The translations under genes were made by a program, and so were the position numbers. A stretch of DNA of 64,000 bases, taken from positions 376,851,392-376,915,391 of the forward strand of contig NC_081415.1 in the NCBI RefSeq assembly GCF_030272615.1. Reading direction: 5' to 3'. This document shows positions 47,101-63,061 of this stretch, piece after piece (positions within the stretch are counted from its first letter, which is position 1; every line of letters begins with the position of its first letter). The DNA comes from Cryptomeria japonica (Eukaryota > Streptophyta > Pinopsida > Cupressales > Cupressaceae). The notes under the pieces were generated by a model that was not told the origin of the DNA, made no database searches, and was given only the letters and a program-made list of their open reading frames with translations.

Positions 47101-47499
47101 GAATTTACCATACAACATACTAGTTTACAATGCTTACAAGTTGGGAATCGACAGAGGCCGAACTACTTGCCAATGAAGGTACGCAAAATAGTAGAGAGTT
47201 GACACCATTTGAAATGTTTGAATGAAAGGCAAATTACTGTCCTTCTTAAGAACGAGAGGTGGACATTTTACAGACTATCTTCCACAATGTTTACAGTCAA
47301 GATCCAATTTGGACTTAAAATTAGTGACCAACTTGCTTCAATAGAAGCTCGAATTCTGCCTGTACCTTGGCTTAAGTATCATGAAACTGGTAGGGAAAAA
47401 GGTTGTCTACCTCAAGTTGGGAAAGTTTCACATAACTAAGCTTTGTGATGCCTGATTGGAAAGCAAATAATTTAACCAGAAAGCTAAAACATATATTTT
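44148..47499. other. non-genic sequence with short tandem repeats
   Basis: I see no supported gene. 44148-45180 is mixed-composition sequence of unknown origin. 45200-45640 is a degenerate tandem repeat of about 35-70 bp built on TTTTAACCNAGATTGCAAAATGTG-like words. 45640-47500 is AT-rich, with no domain in any frame. Part may be gypsy leader or LTR, since the gypsy 5' LTR was not located. Confidence 0.5.
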
Positions 47500-47870
47500 T
47501 TATATATATTTTGGTAAAATCAACCTGTATCAGAATCCTAACAGCCACGTGGAGAATATGAATCTTGAGGACGCGTCTATTCTGGCTCCAAAACGGTACT
47601 GTCATACAAATGACATGCATCCGGAGCCCATTGACATGCATCCCTCCCATGTCCACTTGCTAGGATGGCGTGGAGGTAACAGACCCACACGACCTATGAC
47701 GTGGAGACATCTAGTTCATCTGAGGTCGGGAAGTGTTGACCGCACTATTTCCATGCAGTTAGACTTAACAGACAGCGTGCGTCGTTGCCGGTTTTTGTGC
47801 GTTTGCAGGGTAACGTAAACGTCTCATCCCGCCTTTTTTTTTTCATTTAGGTTGTGGGGTCCCTCACCTC
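47500..47870. other. short GC-richer, CpG-containing island
   Basis: Amid AT-rich DNA this stretch has many CpG (GACGCG, GCGTGCGTCGTTGCCGG, GTAACGTAAACGTC) and ACGTGG boxes. A frame from 47549 to 47818 has no recognisable domain. It may be an old promoter, a CpG-retaining unique segment or the edge of an element; nothing decides between these. Confidence 0.35.
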
Positions 47871-50800
47871 CCATCTAAAAATAATATAAAAATAATTTAA
47901 AGAACCAAATATATGCAATGAATGTACCTCGATGAAAATCTCCCAACACTTTATTGTTTTTAATTAAAAAACTTAACTAAACCTATTTAATAAATTTATA
48001 ATTTAAATTTAAAGTAAATTAATAAATTTATAATTTAAATTTAAAGTAAATTAAAATAATATAATATTATATTTAATTAAAATGAATAAAAATATGAACT
48101 AAATTAATATTATATATTTGATTATGTTAAATTATTTTTGGCCATCTCTTATCAATATAATGGTAAATTATGTTTTTGATTAGTTAATTATAAGTTTTTT
48201 GGTCAAAATTTTATATTATTTCTCTATCCTTTTTTTTTATATATGTAGGTAATCAATGTGGTAAAAAATGTCAAGGTGGAATTTTTTTCTTGTTGATAGT
48301 TAATGTAGTCAAGATGAGAAATATTTTATATTAAACTGACTTCTATAGATTAATTCATAGGCTTATGATAGCCAAAGTTATGGCAAAACAAGAATTTCAT
48401 ATAGGTCTCTTAGTAATATCTATGAACAAAACTGATTTTAGATGTAGTCCTAAAATTTGATCCAAGAAATAGTCATATGTATATTTAATTATGTTCAAGG
48501 ATTATTGGAAAACAAAATTATAAACCCTAATAAACTCAACATTGTCTATAATTTCCTTTCCATTGAAATCACTAAATGCAAATATGCAACTATATCTAAT
48601 GAATAAGCAATTCATATGTTTTCTTTAAAACTCTAAATATCATATATGAACTCATCCATTTTGTAGCATAAATACAATAATACACCAAAGTGTACATATA
48701 AGTGAATCACAATAACTTCATTCATCCCATAGGAGGCAACCCTCCTAAAGCAAGAAGGTGATAATTCAAGAGATATTGAGTGAATAAGACAAAGAATAAG
48801 GTATAGAAGCATACCAAAATTTACTTAAAACCTTTTGAACAAGCTAGACAATGAAATTTTCAATTCTCTTTAGATATTTCTTAAAGAGAAGAAAAAAAAT
48901 GAACAGAACAAATAAATTATGGTCAAGAATATGTAACAAAATATTGAATCACTACAAGCAACGGTTGGACCAAAAGAACACTTATGAGGATGTTCTTATT
49001 ATTCTACTAGGCACTTAATTAGTTTTTTAGTCTTTTGTATCACACTTCATTGTGATTAGCATGTGGTACTTAAACATTGTGTGAGATAATTGGATTGAAT
49101 TTATTGTGATTTTAGTCCTCTTCGACTCCATCAATTGATAGCTAATGTTGCAAGTGTGACTCTATATTTTGGGTCATGAGAATATTTTTTCAATAAATTA
49201 AATGTTCACTATACAATTCACAAAAAGTATATTTAGACAACTAAAATTGACACATCATCATTCCAGGTCATCTATTGTCATTTTATTTCTAATTAATCAT
49301 TTGTATTTGATTAATTATTTTATTTTCTTTATAAAATTAATTAAATAATAAAATTTATTATTATTGATTCCTATTTCTATCATTTACTCCACATCATTTT
49401 TCTATAAGCTCCCTTGGTAAATAAATCTCTATCTCACCCCCATCTAAAAATTTAATAAACACTAGAATATTTAATTAATTAAACACCTAAGAAAAATTAA
49501 TTAATATCCCTAATCATTTGTGCGTGCCTAATAATAAATATTCAAATATTTATGTTATCAATTTCTCAAGTAGGTGCATATGTCATATCACTTGTACACT
49601 TGCAATACTTAAGGCATAGGAGTTATTTTCACATCCCTAAAAAGAAATACTTTTGAGATCCTTACCATCCTCTCTATCCAAGACACATGTCACTCACCCT
49701 TGTTTCCCCTTGAATCATGGAGAGACGTTGAGTTCCTCAATTACAAGCATGAAACTTGTTCTCTTCTTATGCTCCCAATCCTCTCAAGCCGTGAGAACCT
49801 TTGGTCGCTCCAACTAATCTAGGCACTCTATTTTCTCACTCAAAAATCTATAAATTTGTTGAACACCAATCCAAATCATTATGAGAATTTAATATTATAG
49901 TCTACCCAATTTATATCCTTGGATATGAATATCATAGCTTGGTGCATTGATAAGGCACGGTGGACAAAAATATTTTGTATGCTTTCATTATATTAATTTT
50001 CTTTTGTTGTGACTAAATTGTGTGTCCATTGGAGCTATATTGGTTAACTTCATGCATTAATTGTCTATGTATAGTCACATTTTTGTGTATATAGCATATA
50101 TAATCTTAATCCTAAATATGCACAAATGGTTTAACATCAAAATTGATGGAATCTATCACACACACACACACACAAAATCATTTCTAATCTTTGATCACAA
50201 TTGGACACACTAATATGTGCCCCAATATTCAATATCTTGGTGACAAATCTCCCCTCTAGTTGACATCACATGTTGTTGATAAGTGAATTCATTGTCTCAT
50301 TTACCCTCATCATGAATGTAAAAACTATAATCATGAGCTTGATTTCTTTTGTTACATGGTGTTTTTATTTAAAGCTTCAGTATTATTTCTTTTGAATGAA
50401 TCTTTCAATGGCATAATCTACACTTGCTCTAGCCTACAAAATTTTATAGTTTTCCATAGGCGTAGCTAATAGAGATAACATGTAACCAATAAATAGAATC
50501 TAAACTTGTTATTTGACTCCTAAATGGATGATATGATGATGTTCCTATGGTTTGTTTAAAGATCCTTCAATTTTGTCTCATTTCTGCATTTTCAAGGCAA
50601 GAAGTGTCATGTTAGTAGATGTTGTAAGTTTTGTTGAGTGTTTTGACAAGTTGAAGTTGTGAATACAATCATTTACCTTCAAGCAATTATTGAATTTAAA
50701 ACTTTCCTATGAATCAATTATATACTACATGTTTCTAATTTGAGTTGCGAATGAAATTTGATCTCCATTGAAGTTGATTGTGATTTTAGGATAGTAAGTA

Positions 50801-51099
50801 GAATCTCAAAATTTTAGTGCATCACCTCCTAGGGCTAGTAGTTTTCAATTCAAAAGCAATCTTTCTATCATTTTCTCTTCTCAAGTGCAATAATTTTAGG
50901 AGGTTTTCCAAGGGAAGTATCCCATAATATGGAGGTTCATCCTTGTTTTAGGTCACTCATAGCTTGAGAAACTCCCCATGTTGTGCAAGATTACTGAGTT
51001 TTACATCTTAGCATTTGGGCACAATCCTTAGTAACAACAGCTTTTGGCACACGAAGTGGGATAGTTTGGATTGTTTCAGTCTAAGGATTTTCCATACAT
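47871..51099. other. AT-rich intergenic DNA, no gene seen
   Basis: Strongly AT-rich. ATTTATAATTTAAATTTAAAGTAAATTAA is duplicated at about 47994 and 48026, and a short (CA)n lies at 50159-50174. No open frame of convincing length or composition and no repeat boundary that I can define. Confidence 0.6.
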
Positions 51100-51925
51100 T
51101 GTTGATATTTGTATTTATATCAATGATATCTTCCTTTTGAGGCAATGTCACCATGAGAAAGATTTAGAGGATCAAACGAAGCAGTATGAAGAATATCTTG
51201 CAATGAGATAAAAACCAAGGAGAAGTAGATGAAGGTTTTTCTTGCTCAATTTTAGAGGTTGGCGACTTAATCGACTCTTTCAATTCCTATCCTCAAACAA
51301 GCTCCCTCAACTACAATAGATCATCTTATGAAAGAAGAGGTTCGTAAGTACAAATTTAAAAGTTTTGGGCAAGGTAAGCCTATTCAACCTTCAAGTGAGT
51401 CTTCTAAAGTTGAAATCCCAAGTTTTAGAAGCTTTCAACGCATGTAAGATGTTATATGTATGTAGAAAACTAGGTCATCATTCCCCAAGAGAAACCCTTT
51501 AAGGAGATGTCTTCACCTCAAGGAATCCCCAAATTTTATCAAAGTCCTTTTGCAAATCAACTTTCATGCCCTACCATCATCTGCCTTTGTCCAAGAGGTC
51601 CTATTATATATCAAAAGAGATATTTTGTTGAACAAAAGAGAGACTTTTTTAAGGTAGAAATAAAGTTGTCTTTTGTCAATAAACCTGCAAATGTTGTAGA
51701 AATAGAAAAATTAAATTTATTGCAATAAAATGATATTTATGATGATATAGAACAATAGGTTAAAGAGCAAGGAAAAAGTGTTGATAACAAGTTTTTGATT
51801 GTTTTTTTTAATGAGTTACCTAGTTATAATGAGCAAGATGATGAAATAATGCTTGTTTTGTTTAATGAGCTACCTTTGTATGTTATTGATGAAGAAGAAG
51901 ATACATCTATAATAACTCAACAATG
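51100..51925 (+). pseudogene. decayed retroelement-like coding relic
   Basis: Short fragments in plus frames: a frame at 51507-51728 (ending ANVVEIEKLNLL), preceded near 51450 by an isolated Cys/His-like phrase, and then an acidic stretch NELPSYNEQDDEI near 51810. The look is that of a gag-pol relic, but no catalytic motif survives. This is a weak call. Confidence 0.3.
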
Positions 51926-51984
51926 ATTTTGAAACATCATCAGAATACAAATTATGTTGACCTCAAGGTGTTGATTCATCAATA

Positions 51985-52385
51985 TTATGTTTTCTCTATC
52001 TCAGTCTCCCCCCTCTCTCTCTCCATCTCACTTTCTCTCATTTATCTCTTGTCTCTCCCTCTCATTATCTATCTCTCTATCTCACTCTCCTCCTCTATTA
52101 GGTGTGTCTCTCTCATATTCCCTTGTTCTCCTGCCCCTCTCTCCCTCTCTAGGGTCATATGGTATTCTTAGGGTTCATATGGTATCCGAGGGATCCATGC
52201 ATATGTCCTACAGGGTCATAAGACACCATATGACTCCTTAGGACACCATATGACTCGTAATGATACATAAGATGTCATATGGAGTCCTAAGGGGTCATAG
52301 GCTATCCTAAGGAGTCATGGGACACTATTTGATCCCTCAGCACACAATAGGACCTATAACAACACCAAATAGTGTCCTAAGGGGT
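51985..52385. repeat. inverted copy of the 27 kb GA/minisatellite junction
   Basis: CT-rich 51990-52150, then GGGTCATATGGTATTCTTAGG and related units to 52385. Read on the minus strand this matches 27030-27260, including the ATGCATGGATCC landmark, so the same repeat family occurs twice in the window in opposite orientations. Confidence 0.85.
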
Positions 52386-52659
52386 ATAGATAATGAGATA
52401 GAGGTAGAGAGATATGGATAGAAAGAGATAGAGAGATAGAGGTAGAGAGATGGAGTGAATAAGAGAGAGATAGTGAGATAGAGGTAGAGAGATATGGATA
52501 GAAAGAGATAGAGAAAGGAGTAAGAGGGAGATAAAGAGAGTAATAGAGAGATAAATATATAAAGCAAGAGAGATGGGGGCGAATAAGAGAGAGGTATAGA
52601 TAATGAGATATAGATAGAGAGGGATAGGGAGATACAGATAGAGGGAGCAATAATGAGAG
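52386..52659. repeat. GATA/GAGA-rich tract
   Basis: Imperfect GATAGAGAGATAGAGGTAGAGA units; 52381-52445 is repeated at about 52465-52515. No gene. Confidence 0.8.
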
Positions 52660-56074
<3,415 letters not shown>

Positions 56075-56393
56075 AAAATAGATGCAACTTGCATAAATAC
56101 AAGTGGGGGGATTTAAATAAATAAATTAGATTTATTTATTTGCAAGGATCAATTTAATTAAATGTAAATTTAATTAAAAAGGAAGAAAGGGAATTTAATT
56201 AAATAATGTGATTTATTTAATTAAAGGTTAGAAAAGGTTTAGGTGAATTTAATTAAACAAATTGAGTAATTCATTTAATTAAATAGATGAATGTGAAGAA
56301 ATTAATTAAATGGAATTTCATTAATAGGACAAATGGGGTTAAAATAAATATTAAATATTCATTTAGGAAAGTGGTCAAATTTATACGTCTACA
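56075..56393 (-). repeat. truncated gypsy-type LTR start
   Basis: On the minus strand it begins TGTAGACGTATAAATTTGACC at 56393 and continues with TTAATTAAAT-rich U3 like that of 774-1. It is cut by the foldback element arm near 56075. Confidence 0.5.
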
Positions 56394-57200
<807 letters not shown>

Positions 57201-58201
57201 TTATTATAATAAGAGAAGCCCCTTACCACATATTATAAGGAAAGTATAGGGTATTTTAAAAAACAATGTGTTTCAAAACATAGTGTGTTTCAAAACATAA
57301 CGTGTTTCAAAATACACTATATTAATCTACATTTCACAACATACCCAACCCTCCCTGCATTATAGATCTTAGTATTGTTTATATCTACTATCATTCACCT
57401 AATTTTTGTGAACAAAATAAAACAACAATTAGATTATACAAGTTAAGACCTAACAAAAAAAAGCTTTGGGCAATCGTTTTCTATTTTGGTATATAATTCC
57501 TTTCAAGATAGATGGAAGTTTAATTTAATTCTCATCTAAGTTGAGTCATGTCAAAACATCCATTAATAAGATTGATAAAAATCAAATGATAAGTAACTAA
57601 GAAGCTACAATGACCTCATCATGAACATGAAAACAAAACTTTTATAATCTGCAATATACTCTATAGTTCCCAAAATATTTCTCAACCATGACAAAAAAAT
57701 TGTAAATATAGAAATCTAAGAGTAAACTATAACTATCAACTCTTAGATCCTTGCATCATCTGGAAGTCTCCATCTTTGTTAGAAAATTAATTATGTTACT
57801 TTGAGAATATGTCATGATCTGATATAGCCAGTTTGCAAAATATCTCTTCTCCAGTAGTCGATGTTATTTCAATAGCCTAGGTTAGCATTCGATGAGCTTG
57901 TGAAACCTTTAGCAAGCCATGTAAATGTAACATCACTACTGCATCTGTAATCATACTAAAAATGACACCCATTTTACATTGTTCAAATGCCCTTCAATGT
58001 CTCATTGTGTCATAGCTCCTCATGGTGTGGCATCAAAACCACAAGGTTACAAAGATCATGCCAGCGCTGCCCATGAGAAATGTGCATTTGTACCAGGTAT
58101 AGTTTATTTGAAAAGGCTTAGATTCATAAACATGTCATCGTAAAAAATCTCCATATATGCCTAGGATCTAAGGCACACAATGATATTTCAAATAGTGGCG
58201 G
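57201..58201. other. AT-rich non-genic DNA
   Basis: The only structure seen is a short tandem repeat at about 57266-57315 in which GTGTTTCAAAACATA occurs three times about 20 bp apart. No gene or element boundary seen. Confidence 0.6.
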
Positions 58202-58425
58202 CATCATTTTGGGGTTACAATCTACCTTGATATAGCTCCATCGGTCCTTGAAGCCTGTCGGCATCTCCCATTACTGCATAGTCTCGGAGAAGATATGCTT
58301 GACAAGAAAAAATCCTCAAAGATGCCCCATTGAATCACTTCGCTCTGACTTTGCCATGAGATGTCGCTTCTATATCATAGAGAATCACTATCTATCAGGT
58401 CATGTGACAACTCAACAAGATGTCA
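58202..58425 (+). repeat. 220 bp duplicated block, copy 1
   Basis: CATTTTGGGGTTACAATCTAC through ATGTGACAACTCAACAAGATG. It matches 58767-58987 nearly base for base by eye. It may be a remnant of a local tandem duplication with a period of about 565 bp. Confidence 0.85.
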
Positions 58426-58501
58426 TTTTGGAGCTAGAATAGCTACAATGAGAAATGATAACGTGACAGAGCTTGTAGAATGATGGCAATTTGTTGTACC
58501 G

Positions 58502-58747
58502 TTTGCCCCCGAGGATCTCTATATCCGTGTCTTTGTGTTCGAAGGCGGTCCCATTAGCCTTACCTTCAATAGAATGTGTATGGGTCCCTTACCTCAACTC
58601 CTCAAACTTGTCAATGAGATCTTTCTTGAGATGGGTCTGGTCGCCACTGATTGTAATGAGACAGACTGGATCGGCTCGGTCATCTCGACTGTTGTGGCCA
58701 ATGAATATTCTGCCGACCTCATTTTGGGGTTACAATCTACACAATGA
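58502..58747 (+). pseudogene. unidentified ORF fragment with coding-like composition
   Basis: An open frame without an obvious start: FAPEDLYIRVFVFEGGPISL, later PQLLKLVNEIFLEMGL and ETDWIGSVISTVVANEYSA, ending at TGA 58745-58747. Composition is higher in G/C at third positions than the surrounding DNA. The sequence is not low-complexity, and it lies between the two 220 bp copies. I do not recognise the family. It could be a captured exon or part of an unknown transposon protein. Confidence 0.4.
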
Positions 58748-58766
58748 GATTTCAAATAGTGGCAAC

Positions 58767-58987
58767 ATCATTTTGGGGTTACAATCTACACTGATATAGC
58801 TCCACCGGTCCTTGAAGCCTGTCGACATCTCCCATTACTACATAGTCTCGGAGAAGATATGCTTGATAAGAAAAAATCCTCAAAGACGCCCCATTGAATC
58901 ACTTCGCTCTGACTTTGCCACAAGATGTTGCTTCTATATCATAGAGAATCACTGTCTATCAGGCCATGTGACAACTCAACAAGATGA
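58767..58987 (+). repeat. 220 bp duplicated block, copy 2
   Basis: Second copy of 58202-58425, with about a dozen single-base differences, such as GTCGACATC for GTCGGCATC and GATAAG for GACAAG. Confidence 0.85.
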
Positions 58988-59760
58988 CCACACACAACTT
59001 CATTATGGGCATCGAAAATAATATCAAAATATGAAATACAAAACAAAACATTTATACAAAAGAAAACAAAAAATAATTTACCTGGGTCAACATAAAAATG
59101 GCAGGAAAGGAGGTGCAAAAATGGTGGACGAGCAGTTGAAGAGGGATATTTTAAAGAAGACCAACACTAGCCTTGTTGTCGCCCGCTACCGTATCTGCTT
59201 TCAGATTTTCGAAATGAAAAAAATAAAATGAAAATAGTAAGAAGGATATTTGAAATGTATTGAGTGGGAGGAATTTTAAAATGTGTTGGGTGGGAGGAAG
59301 ATTTTAAAATTCAAAACAAACTGTAGCTGTGCCTATGACCATGAGAGTGACCGACAAATGTTAGCCGCGTACAAATGCTTTTCGTCAACCGCAAAACAAC
59401 AACATCCCTCCTACGTCAGAGATGATGGGTCCCAAAACGTCTCTCATGGCATCATAAGAGGGCATGCGATTTTGGAGCGGGCATCATGGCAGGGCATGCC
59501 GTTTTGGAGCTAGAATAGCTACAGCCGAATCTAAAGACGTTAAAAGTTGTTAAAAAGGAATACAAAAATGTAGAAGTATAGACCGAGCATGCCAAAATGT
59601 CTCACATAAAATGGTTAGTCAAAATTAGTATTCATTATAAATCAAAACCATTTAAAACGAGATATTAACAAAGATTTGAAATGAAATCATAATGAAAGAC
59701 ATCAATGAATAAAGTAACTAAACTCCCTCACGACGCTCTCATTGCCGTATATCTTTCTTG
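58988..59760. other. non-genic spacer with shared element motifs
   Basis: No gene supported. TTTTGGAGCTAGAATAGCTAC at about 59501 recurs at 58426-58446 and, nearly, at 54470 inside the foldback element, so this stretch is probably also derived from such elements. GGGCATGCGATTTTGGAGC and GGGCATGCCGTTTTGGAGC are adjacent near-repeats at 59460-59512. Confidence 0.45.
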
Positions 59761-59774
59761 TCCTCCTTGTCTCC

Positions 59775-60800
59775 ATGAACTTTGCTAGCTCCAAAGTTGA
59801 CTAATGGAGAGTGGGAGAGAGAGAGATGGAGTTGTGTGGAATGATCTCAAACTAGCATAACAACATGATGATAGATGAATGATAAGTGGATATGCAACCA
59901 AAAGAGTAGAATAAGTCTATGATATAAAGTGGATTTTAGAATCAAATTGGCATTATGATAGTGCAATGATAAGTGGATGATTTGGTGTGAGTAGAGGCTT
60001 CAATTTATAGAGTTTGAGGCTTGACAATGAACGGTTAAGATCAAAAGTGGGATGAAGGGCTTAGATTGAAAGGAAGTGTGGTCCCATATTTGGAGGTCTA
60101 GCCTTGTGATGTGTCACAAGGGGAAGAGGGGTGCAAGGGTAAGTGTTCTCACACATGTGTGAGCACATCTTGGGAAGAACAATGGTCATAGGGGAAAGGG
60201 GAAGGTGTGCTCACACATGTGTGAGCTCAACCTTTGGGAAGTCCAAAAGGTTGACAAGTGGAACACTTGTGGCAAAGGTGTAAGGGCTAAGAAAAGGGGG
60301 GATATGACATATGAGCCAAAAGAGGAAAGTGTATGGTGGCTACATTGGGAAGAGCAATTCTCACACATGTGTGAGTACCCCTTGGTCAAAGATGATGTGG
60401 ATGGGTGAGATGACTTGGGTAGATGTGTAGTATTTTAAATTTGAATAAATACTATCAGGGTTTAGGAATTGGGTTAATTAGATTAATTTGGGGATTAGAA
60501 GATAGGTTTGTAGGAATCACATAATTAGCTTAATTAATTATGAATTAATTTAGCTAATTAGGATTAGGAATAAAGTTGGAATATTCATAAAGGTGAGTTT
60601 GATTTATTAAAATAAATCAACTTTAGGATAAATGAGACATGCATAATTAATTAATAAATTAATTATATACGTGGAAGAGGATAATCAATTAAATGTAATT
60701 TAATTAATTTAGGGGAATAATAGGACAAAACATTTGATTAATTAAATTAGTCAAGGGATAATTAATTAAATATTGATTTAATCAATTTTATGTGTCTACA
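59775..60800 (-). repeat. gypsy-type LTR, probably solo
   Basis: On the minus strand it starts TGTAGACACATAAAATTGATT at 60800. It has an AT-rich U3 of TTAATTAA words, three copies of a 16 bp palindrome, and a TATA-like TATAAAT at 60009-60003. The far boundary near 59775 is a guess; CTAA precedes TGGAGAG there and CTAAC follows 60800, at best a poor target duplication. No coding sequence. Confidence 0.5.
60148..60375. promoter_or_regulatory. three perfect 16 bp palindromes in LTR U3
   Basis: CTCACACATGTGTGAG at 60148-60163, 60210-60225 and 60360-60375, each identical to its own reverse complement. They lie upstream of the TATA-like box on the minus strand. They include CACATGTG, an E-box-type core bound by bHLH factors in plants. 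A regulatory role is inference. Confidence 0.45.
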
Positions 60801-62260
60801 CTAACCACAAAAACTAACAAGTTATGAAAATGAGTCCTAATACACTTAACAAAGGAATGCAAGACTAAACATCAAAAGAAAGTTCAAACCAAAACGCAAA
60901 TGTTTTCTCCATTGACCTCCATTGACATTCTTTCTCCTTCAAATGGATGCATGTGGATCTCACCTACAAAATGCAAGTGTATTGAAAGCAATTGGATAGC
61001 AAAATGAGATGAAATTGACAAGCATAAGGGTACTCGAATTGTGGTTCAAAACGATGAAGAAAAGGACTCAATTAATAGGACAGAAGTCTCCAAAATTGAT
61101 GAGCAATTGAAAAGGGCAACAAATTCGAAAAAATGGCATGATTATGACATGATCGAATGACAAATTGCTATGTCAAAATATGACAAATTGAGAGCAAATT
61201 GTGTTCATCAATTATGACACGATTGAGAGGAAAAGATAACCATTTAGCTATGACAAATTTTCCGCAAAGTTAGCTTCATGAATGAATGACAAATCAAGCA
61301 CAAAAATAGCCTTCAACTTATGACAAATTAGCCCCCAAAAGAGGAGACATAATAGATCAGAAATTAGTGGAGAATGTTAGGAGAAAATTAGGTGGAAAAG
61401 GAAAATTAGAAAATTAGGAAATTAGGTGACATCAATCAATAAATCTCATTTACTAATTAGTTCACAAAAGAGGAAACAAAATTAGCCGATTTAATGATTT
61501 ATTTAATTGTGACACAAAAAGGACATTTAGGATAAATGAATAAATTCATTTAACCTAAAGGGAAGAAATGTTAATAGGATCAAATGAATTAATCATAAAA
61601 CCCTAGAAGAAAAGGACTTAAAAATGAATTAGGGTCTTGACACAATTAAAGCCAATAAATGATAAGGATCGCAATTGAAAGGAAAAATGACAAAGATTTG
61701 ATAATGACATGACATTGACTGATAAAGACCAATGACAAATTGGTTAAAGATGATAAAATAATTGATTTGATAGATGACAATTGACGAGGACCAATGACTA
61801 ATTGATCAAAGATTGACAAAAAGGTTGATTTGATGAAAGATTGACTTGATAAAGACCGATGAGAAATTAATTGAAATTGATAGGGAGACTGATAATTGAT
61901 GATTGAGAAATGATTCAAATCAATTGATAACTGATCAGAGATGATTGAAAATGATAAAGATCTAGGACAAAACCCTAATTTGACACCGACTAGGATTGGC
62001 GATGTCCAATTGACATGATAAATTGATCACTATCAATGATTGCAATTCAAAAATGATATCGACAAGAGCTAATTGAAAATGCGAGAGAATTGGAATTGAG
62101 CAAGGAAGAATGCAGAAGAAGGACACAATATCGACAAATGATAAAGTTTGAATGTGCAACATAGAAGAAATGTTAATAAGATGTGAAAACCCTAAAAGAA
62201 GGTCAAGCAGACATGCTAAAGTATGATGCCGCAAGCGTTGACCATTTTTAGATGCCTACA
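60801..62260 (-). repeat. second gypsy-type LTR-like region
   Basis: On the minus strand it begins TGTAGGCATCTAAAAATGG at 62260. The body is filled with degenerate words such as TGACAAATTGATC and AAATTAGG, without reading frames. CTCCATTGACCTCCATTGACA near 60910 recalls CTCCATTGTCTCCTATCTCCATTG of the LTR at 170-200. Limits and orientation are tentative. Confidence 0.4.
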
Positions 62261-62760
62261 AAAGAAACAAGTCCAATTTATATATATGTATTTTGAATTT
62301 TAAAAGAGAAAGGATTGATTTTATATTGCAAAATTGCACCGAGTTTACTTTTGCACCTCAATTTTGATCTAAGATAGATATCAGGAAATCTAAAAGTTCT
62401 TGACATATAAGAAACTAAGATCAATCAAAACTCATGTAATTTACCAAATTTTATGTATAAATATACCACTTATATACTTAATTATGATATAAAAACTAAC
62501 ATATCAAAACGAATAAAATGAAAGAAAAATATATGAAATAGATAATACTCATCATTAAAAAAAGTTAATCATAGAAAACATCTCTTATGAAAGACCAACT
62601 TCTTACAGTTTTCTTAAGTAAAAGATTTAAAAAACATAAACAAGTTTTTATGCATAAGTGATATGACTTATTATTATTATTAATTAATATAATAGAAACA
62701 AAGTTAAAATTTTAAAAAAATAGAAAATAACTTAATTAATTAGGAAAAACTTTCCCTTTC
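62261..62760. other. AT-rich spacer upstream of the terminal gene
   Basis: AT-rich, no frame, no repeat boundary recognised. It separates the LTR fragments from the promoter region. Confidence 0.6.
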
Positions 62761-62782
62761 CCAAAAAATAAATAAATAAAAA

Positions 62783-63061
62783 TATATAGAGTCGATGAGT
62801 CGATACTCTGCCCGGTGCCGTGTTTTTCTTCGTACTCCCTCATTTTTTATGAGAAAAGCGCGGCCGTTGACCCGACATACCCGCGAATCGCGATTATAAT
62901 TTTGCGGACTTTTTGCCCACGTTCCATTTGACATTAATTTGGATTGCATTTCGTTTGGTTTTCCATGTCATCTCATTTCCCTCTCCTCTGCTCCAAATCT
63001 CAGAGCATCCTATTGTTTGAATTCTTTGATTTGCTTCTTTTGACCCGTAACACGTAGAAAG
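62783..63061 (+). promoter_or_regulatory. putative promoter and 5' UTR of the gene at 63062
   Basis: TATATAGA at 62783-62790 is a plausible TATA box about 270 bp before the start codon. It is followed by a CpG-containing segment (CCCGGTGCCG, GCGCGGCCGTTGACCC, CGCGAATCGCG) and a CT-rich stretch (CCCTCTCCTCTGCTCC at about 62980), as often found in plant 5' leaders. GTTGACCC at about 62866 contains a W-box core. The composition contrasts sharply with the AT-rich DNA to the left. Confidence 0.5.
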
